NCBI RefSeq assembly: GCF_001884235.1
Contig: NZ_MAOI01000079.1
Span: 434,001 to 498,000 of the forward strand
From: Bacillus paramycoides
GTDB lineage: Bacteria; Bacillota; Bacilli; Bacillales; Bacillaceae_G
DNA length: 64,000 bases
Direction: 5' to 3'
Both the position numbers and the translations under genes were made by a program. Under the pieces are notes generated by a model. It saw only the letters and a list, made by a program, of their open reading frames with translations. It did not search any database and had not been told where the DNA came from. Below, in pieces: positions 47,050 to 56,540 of the stretch. The first letter of the stretch is position 1. Every line of letters starts with the position of its first letter.

Positions 47050-47228
47050 AATAGCCTCCATTATATTTATTTTTTGCAGTTTATTATATCAAATGTTTCC
47101 GTAAAATTAGGATAATTCACTGAATAACAATATATTTGTAACAATATATTAACACAACTTAATATGTTGTTGTTTATAAAACCCCTTTTCATTCCAGATT
47201 TATAATGTTTCTTCATTTTTTAAACACA

Positions 47229-47257
47229 AAAAAGGAACCTTTTATAGGTTCCTTTTT
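47229..47257. terminator. intrinsic terminator
   Basis: Twelve-base stem AAAAAGGAACCT / AGGTTCCTTTTT in the gap upstream of the SH3b-3D gene. It probably ends the DinB-remnant transcript on the minus strand. Confidence 0.75.
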
Positions 47258-47454
47258 GCCTCACACTCTTTTTCAAATGGTACATTTTTGCACCTACATT
47301 CAGCATAGCTTATAATTCCTATAAAACAAATAAGATTAAATGAAATTGTTATCTTATTTTCATAAAAGAAGATGCTGGTATAGAAATTAATAATATTAGG
47401 TTCACGTGCGAAAGCTTTAGTGTTCTTTCACCAGCATCAAAACACCATCATTTC

Positions 47455-47650
47455 TTATGATTCTACAGATAGGATAGCGTACTTTTTAATTTCAGGGGAA
47501 TTTTGTTTCGATAGCTCGATAGCCTGCCGCATCTTTAGGTACACTTCAAAAGAATCTCACGTTAATGCATAAAAATCGTAGAAATAAGTTTGATCATTTC
47601 TTGATCCTTGTGCTATTAAAGCGTCCAATTGTGAAATTGGCAAAGGCAGT
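47455..47650 (-). pseudogene. gene-end remnant, unknown product
   Basis: Directly after the DinB stop, another frame reads LPLPISQLDALIAQGSRNDQ and then YFYDFYALT, TGA, DSFEVYLKMRQAIELSKQ and ends KKYAILSVES with TAA at 47455. The even, charged composition looks like genuine protein, and TGA at an expected Arg (CGA to TGA) looks like a nonsense mutation. There is no start, so it is a 3' remnant. I do not recognise the family. Confidence 0.45.
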
Positions 47651-48166
47651 CTAATTATCGAATAGCCCTCTTCCTCTCAGATTTGCGGAAACAGGCTCCT
47701 TTCCTATTTCACGTGCCCATATAGATAACTGGCCGATATGGTGGATTTCGTGGGCAATGACATGACGTATAATCTCTCCATGTGTACATTCAATGACTCG
47801 GCGCCTGATTGGTGCGTCTCTAGAGCTAATCGGTTTTTCATTGAAATCAGTTTCTGAAAGTTTCCGAGAATCCATTTCATTTGTCCAAGATGTCACAAAT
47901 GCCTTCACTTTCTCGTGGTATTGAGCTGAAAGATTTTTCACTTTTTGTAAATTAGCATAATCTTCAAACAATAGCTCCTCAGGCACTGGTTCACCTCGTA
48001 AACCTAAGATCCACATACATTCCACATCTACAATATGAAATAGGGTATGTAGGATACTGCCGAACCCACCGACCCGTTTTTTTAATAGTTCTTCATCCGG
48101 TATATCTTCGCACAATGTAAACCAAGCATCACGAACTTGCCAGTTATATTGAAACAGTTTCAACAT
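47651..48166 (-). CDS. DinB-family protein
   Basis: A 171-residue DinB-fold protein. Metal histidines are visible in SILHTLFHIVDVE, then GEIIRHVIAHEIHHIGQLSIWARE near the C-terminus (H-x3-H type). Such proteins are metal-dependent thiol transferases or of unknown function. The start is ATG 48166 (MLKLFQYNW) with GGAGG upstream; the ATG at 48181 precedes that site. It is intact, unlike the DinB remnant at 17264. Confidence 0.85.
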   Translation of the reverse strand: MLKLFQYNWQVRDAWFTLCEDIPDEELLKKRVGGFGSILHTLFHIVDVECMWILGLRGEPVPEELLFEDYANLQKVKNLSAQYHEKVKAFVTSWTNEMDSRKLSETDFNEKPISSRDAPIRRRVIECTHGEIIRHVIAHEIHHIGQLSIWAREIGKEPVSANLRGRGLFDN

Positions 48167-48421
48167 CACAGCAACCTCCATCTTTTAGATTAATATTTAA
48201 TATTCACCAATAGACTTCAAAATCCCTATTTATATAATAACTCTAAGAACCTATTAAAACCCTCTACAAACTGGCCCTTTAATTGAACATTCCAGATGAA
48301 GTTAAAGGGTCAAAAGAAAAATCCTATTATACAGGGGTTTATCAAACTTTTTTTTAAAATTATCAATTTTTTTAATACAGGTTTTTCCAGAGATGTCACT
48401 ATGGTATCTATTAATGTCATG

Positions 48422-48604
48422 TCACTTTAATCGAGTTCTATTTCCGACGTTGATTAAAGAACAATCCATTAACGTTATTATTATAAGAACAAAACTAATT
48501 CCACCACAAAATATAGCAATTCCTGAAAATGTTTATTTATAAATATTTTCACTTGATTAATAAAAGGATTATTTTTTTGTTGTATTACTTCTTGGAATTG
48601 TCAT
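48422..48604 (-). pseudogene. small membrane protein, two frameshifts
   Basis: ATG at 48604 follows GGAGGAGAAAGG and opens MTIPRSNTTKK, then stops. After a one-base shift in a seven-A run it continues NNPFINQVKIFINKHF, and after another shift FSGIAIFCGGISFVLIIITL, a membrane helix, then GNRTRLK and TGA. The pieces form a roughly 60-residue single-helix protein. Two indels make a working product unlikely. Confidence 0.6.
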
Positions 48605-48688
48605 AGTACAAAACCTTTCTCCTCCTAATTTTTCGATACATTCTCATGAAAACCATTTGTATTTTTTTGAAATCAAGTCATTTATAAA

Positions 48689-48734
48689 CATGAGAAAAAC
48701 CAATACTTGTAATGTAGTATTGGCTTTTCTCATG
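48689..48734. terminator. terminator after the YetF-like gene
   Basis: CATGAGAAAA-CCAATACT / AGTATTGG-TTTTCTCATG with one unpaired base on each arm, directly downstream of the gene ending at 48740. Confidence 0.75.
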
Positions 48735-48739
48735 ACAAA

Positions 48740-49237
48740 TCACTTTTTCATAATGTGCTGATCTAATATTTTTTCTAGCATTTCCAAAGTAACTGGTTGC
48801 GCTAATGCATTAAGTTGATACCCAATACGCCCGTTCGGTTCCGCTGTAACTTTCTGTAAACTCTTTAAATCATGAATCCCTTTTTCTCTTAACTGCATAT
48901 ATAATTGTTGTTCTGACATTTTTGCCCGCATCAAATTCCCTTTTACAATCTCTCCGTTTTCAACAATTACAATACTACTTCCATTTAGAAATTGTTCTAC
49001 CTTCCGTGATTTCAATTCTAAGAAATGAATAATAAATAGTATGCTCGAAAATGTTATAGCTGCAAAAATAGATGGAATCACTTTCCTACTCAATACTGGT
49101 TCTACAATAATACGTCCAATTGATACAACTATAATTATTTCAGCTCTCGTCATTTGGCTAACAGATTTACTACCTGTCATTTTTAAAACAATAATTCCAG
49201 TGAGGATTAAAATAATGCTTTCCAAAAGAATATTCAT
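48740..49237 (-). CDS. YetF/DUF421 membrane protein
   Basis: A 165-residue protein. Three N-terminal hydrophobic segments include GSKSVSQMTRAEIIIVVSIG, followed by a cytoplasmic DUF421 part with IVIVENGEIVKGNLMRAKMSEQQLYMQLREKG. This is a short member of the YetF family, whose spore-related paralogues in B. subtilis help respond to germinants; the role of this copy is unknown. The ATG at 49237 follows AGGATTGGG. Confidence 0.8.
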   Translation of the reverse strand: MNILLESIILILTGIIVLKMTGSKSVSQMTRAEIIIVVSIGRIIVEPVLSRKVIPSIFAAITFSSILFIIHFLELKSRKVEQFLNGSSIVIVENGEIVKGNLMRAKMSEQQLYMQLREKGIHDLKSLQKVTAEPNGRIGYQLNALAQPVTLEMLEKILDQHIMKK

Positions 49238-49303
49238 AATAGCCCAATCCTTTAATAGTGAATGTTACTAGCATTCCCATTAAAGGATCATTTTTATTAT
49301 ATT

Positions 49304-50161
49304 TTACATACTTTTCAAGTTTTTAAACCATTCGGACCATGATGGAAATAAAGGCTTCCATCCATATTCTTTACGGGCTTTATTATTTGAAGCTCCTCTT
49401 TCCCAACTATTTTTCCAAACTTGAACTTTAGGTTCAGGTGCCTCTATTGCAGCTGCATATATCGGTAACCATTCTTTACTAGTTACAGGAGAGTCATCTA
49501 CAATATTTACGATTCCGGAAGGCCAATCAAGAGCTAACACAGCTGCTCTAGCGGCATCTTCCACATGTATAAAAGAGCTCATACCATCTGTTGCAATAAT
49601 TTCGTTATTACGAACTTGATTCGCAAACACTCCGTTTTCCGCATACCATGTTCCTGGTCCATATAGCGTACCGTATCTAAGTATAACTGCTTCAGGTAAT
49701 TCAGAAACTGTTTCTTCTAATTTAGCAATACCATTTATCGTAACTTGACGAGGCATAGGAGCGTAAAAATCTAGCGGGTCTGTTTCTGTCGCAAGTTTAT
49801 CCCCCGATTCATACGCCCACGAAATACTTTGGGCAATTATTTTCTTTACACCTACATTTTTAGCAGCATCGACAAGATTACGAGTACCTTCAATTCTAAT
49901 CCTTGCATTGTCCTCTAAATTCCAAGTTGATAGCGCCGTCAATTGATGGATGACTACATCTGGCAATGTTTCTTTTAAAACAGAGAATACTTCTTTACGA
50001 TTAAATACATCAGCTATTACCGGTAATACCCCCAGATTTTTCAATGACTCTTTTTGTGAATCACTCCGAATCATTGCATATACCGTATGCCCTTCATTTA
50101 TTAACATCGGTAATAAATTACGTCCTATTACACCTGTTGCACCTGCTACAAAAATCTTCAT
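49304..50161 (-). CDS. NAD(P)-dependent epimerase/dehydratase (extended SDR)
   Basis: A 285-residue extended SDR. The N-terminal Rossmann motif is VAGATGVIGRNLL (G-x-x-G-x-x-G), with VIADV and VIHQLTAL next. The active-site region has SISWAYES with Tyr in place near 125, and the C-terminal part includes SFIHVEDAARAAVLAL and KARKEYGWKPLFPSW. It could be a sugar-nucleotide or other carbonyl epimerase/dehydratase; the substrate is unknown. The start at 50161 follows GAGGAGGAAC. Confidence 0.85.
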   Translation of the reverse strand: MKIFVAGATGVIGRNLLPMLINEGHTVYAMIRSDSQKESLKNLGVLPVIADVFNRKEVFSVLKETLPDVVIHQLTALSTWNLEDNARIRIEGTRNLVDAAKNVGVKKIIAQSISWAYESGDKLATETDPLDFYAPMPRQVTINGIAKLEETVSELPEAVILRYGTLYGPGTWYAENGVFANQVRNNEIIATDGMSSFIHVEDAARAAVLALDWPSGIVNIVDDSPVTSKEWLPIYAAAIEAPEPKVQVWKNSWERGASNNKARKEYGWKPLFPSWSEWFKNLKSM

Positions 50162-50242
50162 ATGTGTTCCTCCTCATTTTGAATATCATAATTGAGACGA
50201 AACATATGTAAGGTATGTGACAAATATTTGGTTAGTTTTTCA

Positions 50243-50389
50243 TTATTCATATGAAACGTACACTTTTAAAAGGCTAATTGCACCAGCTATTGTTTTAACT
50301 ATTATTTCATCGTCCTGTAATAACCTGACTTCATCCGTTTCCCATTTAAGTTGTTTGGGTCCTTCTAACACTAACTTATATTGTTTCAT
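50243..50389 (-). pseudogene. zinc-dependent alcohol dehydrogenase, N-terminal remnant
   Basis: ATG at 50389 with AGAGGATAAC upstream opens MKQYKLVLEGPKQLKWETDE and then DDEIIVKTIAGAISLLK. This matches the first GroES-like strands of threonine-dehydrogenase-type medium-chain dehydrogenases. It then drifts into VYVSYE and a stop, only 48 residues long (full length is about 340). The catalytic zinc domain and the Rossmann fold are missing. Confidence 0.6.
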
Positions 50390-50511
50390 TGTTATCCTCT
50401 CTTTTTATGGAAATGTATTCAAACTAACTTTTGAACTATATATAATAACTAATATGGATGTCTCATCCAAAATTAAAGCTATAGAGTTGGCTAGCAACCA
50501 ACAGTGATAAA

Positions 50512-50754
50512 GTGATTGTTGAATTTGAAGGATTTGAAATAAATGAATATATTATTGGAAGTAACTGTTCTATTGCTGATTTGAAGAAAAAGTATCAAAG
50601 CATAAAACAAGATGATCTATCTTATAACGAAATTGTTACTTTATTTTGCGTTAAAAATAATTACCAACGTATTTCAAAGGTTTATTTCAAAGGTTTTTTA
50701 AGTGTTATTGTAATTGATTTAGACACAGACTATATATATTTTCCTAGAAGGTAA
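50512..50754 (+). CDS. hypothetical protein, possibly 5'-truncated
   Basis: An 80-residue acidic protein starting at GTG 50512 (VEFEGFEINEYIIGSNCSIA, ending DTDYIYFPRR). There is no ribosome site. In another frame just upstream, ATG 50454 begins DVSSKIKAIELASNQQ and stops. A one-base shift near 50500 would join the two into a protein of about 100 residues. I recognise no family; it may be a frameshifted gene. Confidence 0.4.
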   Translation: MIVEFEGFEINEYIIGSNCSIADLKKKYQSIKQDDLSYNEIVTLFCVKNNYQRISKVYFKGFLSVIVIDLDTDYIYFPRR

Positions 50755-50789
50755 CAGGAAACACTTAAAATAGATAATTTTAATACAAA

Positions 50790-50993
50790 TTATGATTTAG
50801 ACAATAATTTAATAAAAGAAGTGAATGCCCAAATGAAATACGCAAGTTGTGTTACGATATACATCGTAAGTTCAAAACCTGTAAGCTTTCTTTCTCTTTT
50901 CATCTTCTTTAAATATCTATAAAAACAAAATGAGCATAAGAGCAGTAAAACTATAGACATTTGATATAAATTTTCCACTAAAAGAACTGCCAT
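50790..50993 (-). CDS. small membrane protein
   Basis: A 67-residue protein with a membrane segment at about residues 10-25, a basic loop RYLKKMKRERKLTGFE and a second hydrophobic segment. The start is ATG 50993 with GGGGGT upstream. No family is recognised. Confidence 0.55.
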   Translation of the reverse strand: MAVLLVENLYQMSIVLLLLCSFCFYRYLKKMKRERKLTGFELTMYIVTQLAYFIWAFTSFIKLLSKS

Positions 50994-51097
50994 ATACTTT
51001 ACCCCCATATAAAATAAATAAACTATACTTTATAGGATATCATCAAACAGGAATTATTTACCATTGTTTTAACAGAAAATCTATAATAATTAAATTT

Positions 51098-51136
51098 TAA
51101 AAAGAGCACTCCTACAAATGAGTGCTCTAAAAAAAT
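51098..51136 (-). terminator. terminator downstream of SDR gene
   Basis: Stem AGAGCACTC / GAGTGCTCT followed on the minus strand by a T run, two bases after the SDR stop. Confidence 0.8.
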
Positions 51137-51137
51137 A

Positions 51138-52016
51138 TTAATTTTGATTTAAAACATTCTCTTCGAAGTATTTTCCCCAATCTGGTCTTCTTCCATCTAC
51201 ATCTGTAAATCCGTATTCTCTTCCCAATTCCCATGAACTAAGCGCACGGCCTGTTTTTTCATGAACATTTGGATCACTTGCTAAAGCTGCAATAGCTCTT
51301 CCAATGAAGAAAGGAGTTTCTGATGCGATAAAATGAGGATCCGTTTTTGCTCCTTCTTGCCAGTTCTCCTCTGTTACACCAAATATATCTAACATCGCTT
51401 CGGAACGAAGAAATCCTGGGCTAACTGCAACTGCTGTAATATTATCCTTCCCTAAATCTTTCGCCATCGCTTCTGCTAAATGAATTGTGGAGACTTTGGC
51501 TAAACTATAGTACAAATTACCACGGTATTGATAATCGACGCCATCTGTAATTTCAATAACGAGTCCTTTTTTATTTTTCACCATTAATGGCACGCCGTAA
51601 TAACTCGTCAACATATGAGAATGGACTGCCCTTTGCTGCATCAATAATCCGTTATGTAAATCATGTTCCCAAAACATTTTGCCCCATTCTGTTAAAGGGT
51701 CACCGCCCCAAACATCATTAACTAAAATATCAAGCTGTCCATTTTGCTCGTCTTGAATTTTTGCAAATAGCGCTTTCACATCCTCTTCAACCGTATGGTC
51801 AACACGGACAGCAATTCCTGTCCCACCCTGTTTTGTTACAAGTTCTGCCGTTTCTTCAATCGTTTCAGTTCTTCCCATAGAGGATAGATTACCTTTTGTA
51901 CTTCTTCCTGTTACATAGACAGTTGCGCCTGCTTCGCCGAGCATCATCGCAATACCTCTACCCGCACCTCTTGTTGCCCCGGCTACAACTGCTACTTTAC
52001 CTTGTAATGGTTTCAT
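51138..52016 (-). CDS. SDR-family oxidoreductase
   Basis: A 292-residue short-chain dehydrogenase. The cofactor motif is VVAGATRGAGRGIA, then DILVNDVWGG. The active site has ITDGVDYQYRGNLYYSLAK with the Y-x-x-x-K pair, and the usual Ser position is filled by Thr or Asp. The C-terminus has VSPGFLRSEAML. NAD(P)-dependent oxidation or reduction of an unknown substrate is expected. The start is ATG 52016 with AAGGAGA upstream; the frame before it has no ribosome site. Confidence 0.85.
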   Translation of the reverse strand: MKPLQGKVAVVAGATRGAGRGIAMMLGEAGATVYVTGRSTKGNLSSMGRTETIEETAELVTKQGGTGIAVRVDHTVEEDVKALFAKIQDEQNGQLDILVNDVWGGDPLTEWGKMFWEHDLHNGLLMQQRAVHSHMLTSYYGVPLMVKNKKGLVIEITDGVDYQYRGNLYYSLAKVSTIHLAEAMAKDLGKDNITAVAVSPGFLRSEAMLDIFGVTEENWQEGAKTDPHFIASETPFFIGRAIAALASDPNVHEKTGRALSSWELGREYGFTDVDGRRPDWGKYFEENVLNQN

Positions 52017-52026
52017 ATCATTCTCC

Positions 52027-52372
52027 TTAATTTTCATTATCAAGTTTTATTATTTTGAGTACACTCTTACTATCATATTTTTTCGTATAGATTTCTCCAT
52101 CTGGAGTAATAAATTTTAGCGTAATTACACCGCAAACTCCATTATAAAATTGAAATTCGCCTTGCATATTTGATATAGCGACTTCCTTATTTTTAATTGA
52201 GCCTGCGTAAATCTTCACAAATGATATAGGATTGTCGTTTCGGCCAACAACAACTGACTTTGAGTGAATAGCAATCGCTATACATTTATCACTTTCTTTA
52301 TTATATAGTAATTGTAATCACTCCAATTACTACAGCAATACATACAAACAAGGCTATTATTTTTCTTTTCAT
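52027..52372 (-). pseudogene. membrane-anchored/exported small protein, frameshifted
   Basis: ATG at 52372 follows TAGGAGG and opens a signal-like helix MKRKIIALFVCIAVVIGVI, then stops at double TAA. One base over, LYNKESDKCIAIAIHSKSVV continues, then SFVKIYAGSIKNKEVA and ends in SVLKIIKLDNEN at 52027. Total length 346 bases shows one surplus base (or a two-base loss). A roughly 114-residue exported protein of unknown family was disrupted. Confidence 0.65.
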
Positions 52373-52392
52373 AATAAGCCTCCTAAAAAACA

Positions 52393-53763
52393 TTATTCTT
52401 TTTTGAACTGAAAATCCACACGGTTCATTCGTTTTATTTCCTCAATTATCTTACAAATACCTTCTTCAATATTGGTTTCTTTTACATTTGATACATTTAA
52501 CTTTAACAATCTTTCTTTATGAAAGTTACTTAAATAATTTTTATCAATAGAATCTATGCTTATTTGACTCTTGCTTACATTTTCAATAAATGTGTCGGTA
52601 ACTATGTTTCTTTTCAGCTGTAAACACGTGTGTATTCCAATTGGATCTACTGCTCTATAAGTAAACAAATGTGGATTTTCATTTTGAACACCTTCTACTA
52701 CTTCCGCAAGTTTTTTTGACCTATTGTAGTAAGATGCTTTAATTTTATGTTTATGCCGTTCAAACATCCCGCTCTTTATGTAAATTTCTAAAGCAGCTTG
52801 TGAAATCATAGGACTATCTATATCTAATATTTTTTTATATTTATAAAATGCCTCTCCAATAGATTGCGGAATGACTGCAACACCGACTCGTAAGCCTGGG
52901 AAGATAATCTTCGAATAACTTTTTAAATATATAACATGATTACAATTATCTTGGCTGTAAAACGGATCTACTTTTGAATCAGTTTCTAAATCCGCTAAGT
53001 AGTCATCTTCCACTATAAACACATTATATTTCTTCGCAAGTTGAATAATCTTCTCTTTCTCTTTTTTAGAATAAGAAGTTCCAAGCGGATGATGAAATCT
53101 TGGTATTGTATAAAAGAATTTAATTTTTTCTGTTCGGAATACCCTCTCTAGTTCATCTAAATCTATCCCTTTATGCGTACGCTTTATTCCGATTACAGGG
53201 ACGTTATTTGTTTCTATATATTCAATATATAAATGGTAACTTGGCTGTTCAATTAGAATTGTGCTATGTGCATTCGGGAATGGTATAGAAGTTAATATTG
53301 CAAGTGCTTGCTGCACACCTGACGTTATAAAGATATTTTCTTCTTTTGTGAAGACTTGATAGTTTGCCAGCTGTTTTTGAATAACTGGAATTAAAGACGG
53401 TAAGCCTTTCGGTGTTCCGTATACAAACAAATCATTTTTATATGTATCAATTGCCTTATTAATACAATGTTGAAAATCTAAGTACGGAAAAACATCTGGA
53501 TCAGGTGCTGAGGAAGCAAAATCAATCATCTCGTTATTTTCTATGTAACTCTCAGATTTCTTAACAACGTAGTATCCACTTTGAGGTACAGAATAAATAA
53601 TATGACGCTTTTCTAGTTCATGAAGCGCACGTATAATTGTAGCCTTATTACATTCATATTGCGTAACAAGTAATCGTATTGACGGTAATTTCTTTCCTTC
53701 TTTTATCTCTCCATTTTGAATCATACTTTCTAAGTCGTTTAAAACATGTAAATATTTATACAT
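52393..53763 (-). CDS. MocR/GabR-type GntR regulator with aminotransferase domain
   Basis: A 456-residue fusion. The GntR winged helix covers residues about 1-70 (KLPSIRLLVTQYECNKATII), and the aminotransferase fold follows with PLP Lys285 in LKSYSKIIFPG. The usual N-P-T-G motif is replaced by HHPLG (PRFHHPLGTS), yet VEDDYLADLE and the PLP Lys remain. The start is ATG 53763 (or 53766) after GGGGTGG. It is divergent from an EamA gene with a TGTACCGGTACA palindrome between, the second such pair in this window. Confidence 0.88.
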   Translation of the reverse strand: MYKYLHVLNDLESMIQNGEIKEGKKLPSIRLLVTQYECNKATIIRALHELEKRHIIYSVPQSGYYVVKKSESYIENNEMIDFASSAPDPDVFPYLDFQHCINKAIDTYKNDLFVYGTPKGLPSLIPVIQKQLANYQVFTKEENIFITSGVQQALAILTSIPFPNAHSTILIEQPSYHLYIEYIETNNVPVIGIKRTHKGIDLDELERVFRTEKIKFFYTIPRFHHPLGTSYSKKEKEKIIQLAKKYNVFIVEDDYLADLETDSKVDPFYSQDNCNHVIYLKSYSKIIFPGLRVGVAVIPQSIGEAFYKYKKILDIDSPMISQAALEIYIKSGMFERHKHKIKASYYNRSKKLAEVVEGVQNENPHLFTYRAVDPIGIHTCLQLKRNIVTDTFIENVSKSQISIDSIDKNYLSNFHKERLLKLNVSNVKETNIEEGICKIIEEIKRMNRVDFQFKKE

Positions 53764-53786
53764 CATTACCACCCCAACATTTAATT

Positions 53787-53798
53787 TGTACCGGTACA
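53787..53798. promoter_or_regulatory. TGTACCGGTACA palindrome between MocR and EamA
   Basis: A 12-bp perfect palindrome 24 bases upstream of the MocR start and within the divergent promoter region. It is the likely MocR operator. Confidence 0.55.
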
Positions 53799-53890
53799 GT
53801 TTGTATTTGTTCACATTGTAGCACTAGATCAGAAAGATTACTATGTACGTATACTGGCCAGTAAGAAATCAACTACTATGAGGTGAAATT

Positions 53891-54829
53891 ATGAAAAATA
53901 CAACAAAAGCATATATATCAGCGTTACTCTATTCATTTATTATTGGATTTTCATTTATGTTTGTGAAACTAGCATTAACCATTACGAACCCTCTTGATAC
54001 TCTTGCTCATCGTTTTACAGTTGCTTTCATAGCAGCAAGTATTCCAGTTATTTTTGGTTTTGTAAAGTTGAATATTTCATTCAAAAACATACTTGCACTT
54101 TTGCCACTTGCAATATTTTATCCAGCATTGTTCTTTGCTTTCCAAGCATTTGGCTTAGTATATACAAGTTCATCTGAAGCTGGAATTATACAGGCTGCTA
54201 TCCCTATATTTACAATGATACTCGCTTCCTATTTTTTAAAAGAGTATACGAATATATGGCAAAAAACATCTGTACTCATTTCTGTCATCGGTGTCATTTA
54301 TATATTTATCATGAATGGTATCGTTGCTCATAAAACTAGCTTCATCGGTGTTATTCTCATCCTGTTATCAGCATTATCATCTGCTTGCTATAATGTGTTA
54401 GCTCGAAAAATGACAAAGAAATTCAAGCTAATGGATTTAACCTACACAATGACAGCGCTCGGTTTTATTAGTTTTAATTCCATCGCAATCGTCGATCATT
54501 TAAATAAAGGTACAATAACTATATATTTTAAACCCTTTACAAACGGAACATTTCTTATCTCCATTTTATATTTAGGATTACTATCATCCTTACTAACGGC
54601 CTTATTATTAAACTATTCATTATCTTATATTGAAGCAGCTAAAATAAGTGTCTTTAGCAACTTATCTACACTTATTACCATTATCGCAGGCGTTGTATTC
54701 TTACACGAGCAAATTGCCTACTATCATATCATCGGTACAATTATGATTATTATTGGTGTAATAGGTACAAATTTTTTGGGTAAAAAAGGAATTTTAGCGC
54801 GAAAGAAGAATATTTCCATGAATAAATAA
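53891..54829 (+). CDS. EamA/DMT-family transporter
   Basis: A 312-residue, ten-helix DMT exporter with two EamA repeats: FIIGFSFMFVKLALTITNPL in repeat one, and ALSSACYNVLARK through FLHEQIAYYHIIGTIMIIIG in repeat two. The ATG at 53891 follows GAGGTGAAA. The M3 peptidase gene starts 17 bases after its stop, so the two form one operon. The divergent MocR protein likely controls both. Confidence 0.87.
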   Translation: MKNTTKAYISALLYSFIIGFSFMFVKLALTITNPLDTLAHRFTVAFIAASIPVIFGFVKLNISFKNILALLPLAIFYPALFFAFQAFGLVYTSSSEAGIIQAAIPIFTMILASYFLKEYTNIWQKTSVLISVIGVIYIFIMNGIVAHKTSFIGVILILLSALSSACYNVLARKMTKKFKLMDLTYTMTALGFISFNSIAIVDHLNKGTITIYFKPFTNGTFLISILYLGLLSSLLTALLLNYSLSYIEAAKISVFSNLSTLITIIAGVVFLHEQIAYYHIIGTIMIIIGVIGTNFLGKKGILARKKNISMNK

Positions 54830-54846
54830 AAAGTGAGGGATGTAAA

Positions 54847-56538
54847 ATGCAGCGCTTGAACACGATTGATATTAGTAATGTACTAGAATTAGAAAAAGCT
54901 CTTTCGTCTTTATTAGATATACACATTTCTTCAAAACTAGACCTTGAAAACTGGCTAAAAGAGCAATCTAAATTAATTTGGGAAATCGAAGAACAGCTAA
55001 GATCTCATTATATCGCTTTTCAATGTAATACAGATAATCAGGATATTAAAGATACATTTGAATACGATCAGCAGCACGTAAGACCACTTATCAAACGTTA
55101 TCAAAATTCATTTGATAATAAATATTTAGAATCACCTTTTCGAATGGAATTAGATTCTAAAGACTATGGTTTGTTGGATAAAAAAATACAAAATGCTCAA
55201 ACATTATTTTGCGAGAAAAATATTGAACTAGAAATAAGGGAAGATAAATTCGTAACAGAGTACTTTGAAATCACAGGAAGTTTAAGTGCAATATGGAATG
55301 GTGAAGAGAAAACACTAACTGAATTACAATCATATTTACAAGATCCAAATCGAGATATACGTAAAAAAGCAAGAACACTTATCTCAGAACAGTATTTAAC
55401 TGTTGAGAAAGAACTCCAAAACATCTTAAATAAATTGGTTGAAATTCGCCATCAAAAGGCAAAAAACATTCAATTAGATAATTATCGTGATTATATGTTC
55501 AAAAAATATGAACGTTTTGATTATACCGCGGAGGATTGCTACGAACTTGCAGAATCTGTTCGTAAATACGTTGTACCACTTATTGATAATATATTTAATG
55601 AGAAAAAAGCTGAGCTTCAAGTAGATACACTTCGTCCGTGGGATCTAAAAGCAGCCGCACCAAATCAAAAAGTATTAAGACCTATTGAAGACGAGAAGGA
55701 TTTAATCGAAAAAAGTTCCCACATTTTACACAAATTAGACCCTGAATTTTCTGCATTATTGAGCCGTATGCATAAAAATGATTGCTTAGATTTAGAAAGT
55801 CGTAAAGGAAAAGGACCCGGAGGATTTTGCGAACACTTACCTGCTTCTCAATTATCTTTTATTTTTATGAATCTCAATCATACACATGATGATGTTACTA
55901 CTTTCCTCCATGAAATGGGCCATAGTATTCATAATGAATGTATGAAGCAGCTAGAGCTACAAAAATATTTAGAAATCCCTTCAGAATCAGCCGAACTAGC
56001 TAGCATGACAATGGAATTGTTTTCGATGGAGTATTGGGATGCGTTTTATGAGAATACAGAAGAATTTATAAAAGCAAAATTAGATTTCTTTAAAGATATT
56101 ATTAAGTATTTACCACAAATGCTTATCGTTGATCAATTCCAACATTGGATGTATGAAAACCCTAATCATACTGCTAAAGAAAGAAATGAAAAATATTTAG
56201 AATTACATAACACTTACCAATCGAATGTGGTAAATATTGAAGGTTATGAGAATTGGATAGCAACTGGCTGGTTACCTGTACTACATATTTTTGAAGTGCC
56301 ATTCTATTATATCGAATATGCAATCGCACAACTTGGTGCGCTTCAAATGTATAAACAATATAAAGCAAATCCAAAACAAGCACTAGAAAATTATAAAAAA
56401 GCTTTATCATTAGGTAGCTCTAAATCTTTAACAGAAGTATATGAAGCAGCTGGAATTCGTTTTGATTTTTCTAGTGGAACAATAAAAGAATTAATGGCAT
56501 TTGTAGAAGCAGAATTAAATTTACTTAAACAAATATAA
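54847..56538 (+). CDS. M3-family oligoendopeptidase (PepF-like)
   Basis: A 563-residue zinc metallopeptidase of the M3/oligoendopeptidase F type. The zinc motif H355-E-M-G-H359 lies in FLHEMGHSIH, with the third ligand among glutamates E380-E383 in SESAELASMTMELF. The large helical N-terminal part matches thimet-like folds. It should cleave short peptides in the cytoplasm. The ATG at 54847 follows GTGAGGGATG. The coupling with an exporter and a MocR regulator may mean peptide-derived amino acids are exported (inference). Confidence 0.9.
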   Translation: MQRLNTIDISNVLELEKALSSLLDIHISSKLDLENWLKEQSKLIWEIEEQLRSHYIAFQCNTDNQDIKDTFEYDQQHVRPLIKRYQNSFDNKYLESPFRMELDSKDYGLLDKKIQNAQTLFCEKNIELEIREDKFVTEYFEITGSLSAIWNGEEKTLTELQSYLQDPNRDIRKKARTLISEQYLTVEKELQNILNKLVEIRHQKAKNIQLDNYRDYMFKKYERFDYTAEDCYELAESVRKYVVPLIDNIFNEKKAELQVDTLRPWDLKAAAPNQKVLRPIEDEKDLIEKSSHILHKLDPEFSALLSRMHKNDCLDLESRKGKGPGGFCEHLPASQLSFIFMNLNHTHDDVTTFLHEMGHSIHNECMKQLELQKYLEIPSESAELASMTMELFSMEYWDAFYENTEEFIKAKLDFFKDIIKYLPQMLIVDQFQHWMYENPNHTAKERNEKYLELHNTYQSNVVNIEGYENWIATGWLPVLHIFEVPFYYIEYAIAQLGALQMYKQYKANPKQALENYKKALSLGSSKSLTEVYEAAGIRFDFSSGTIKELMAFVEAELNLLKQI

Positions 56539-56540
56539 GA

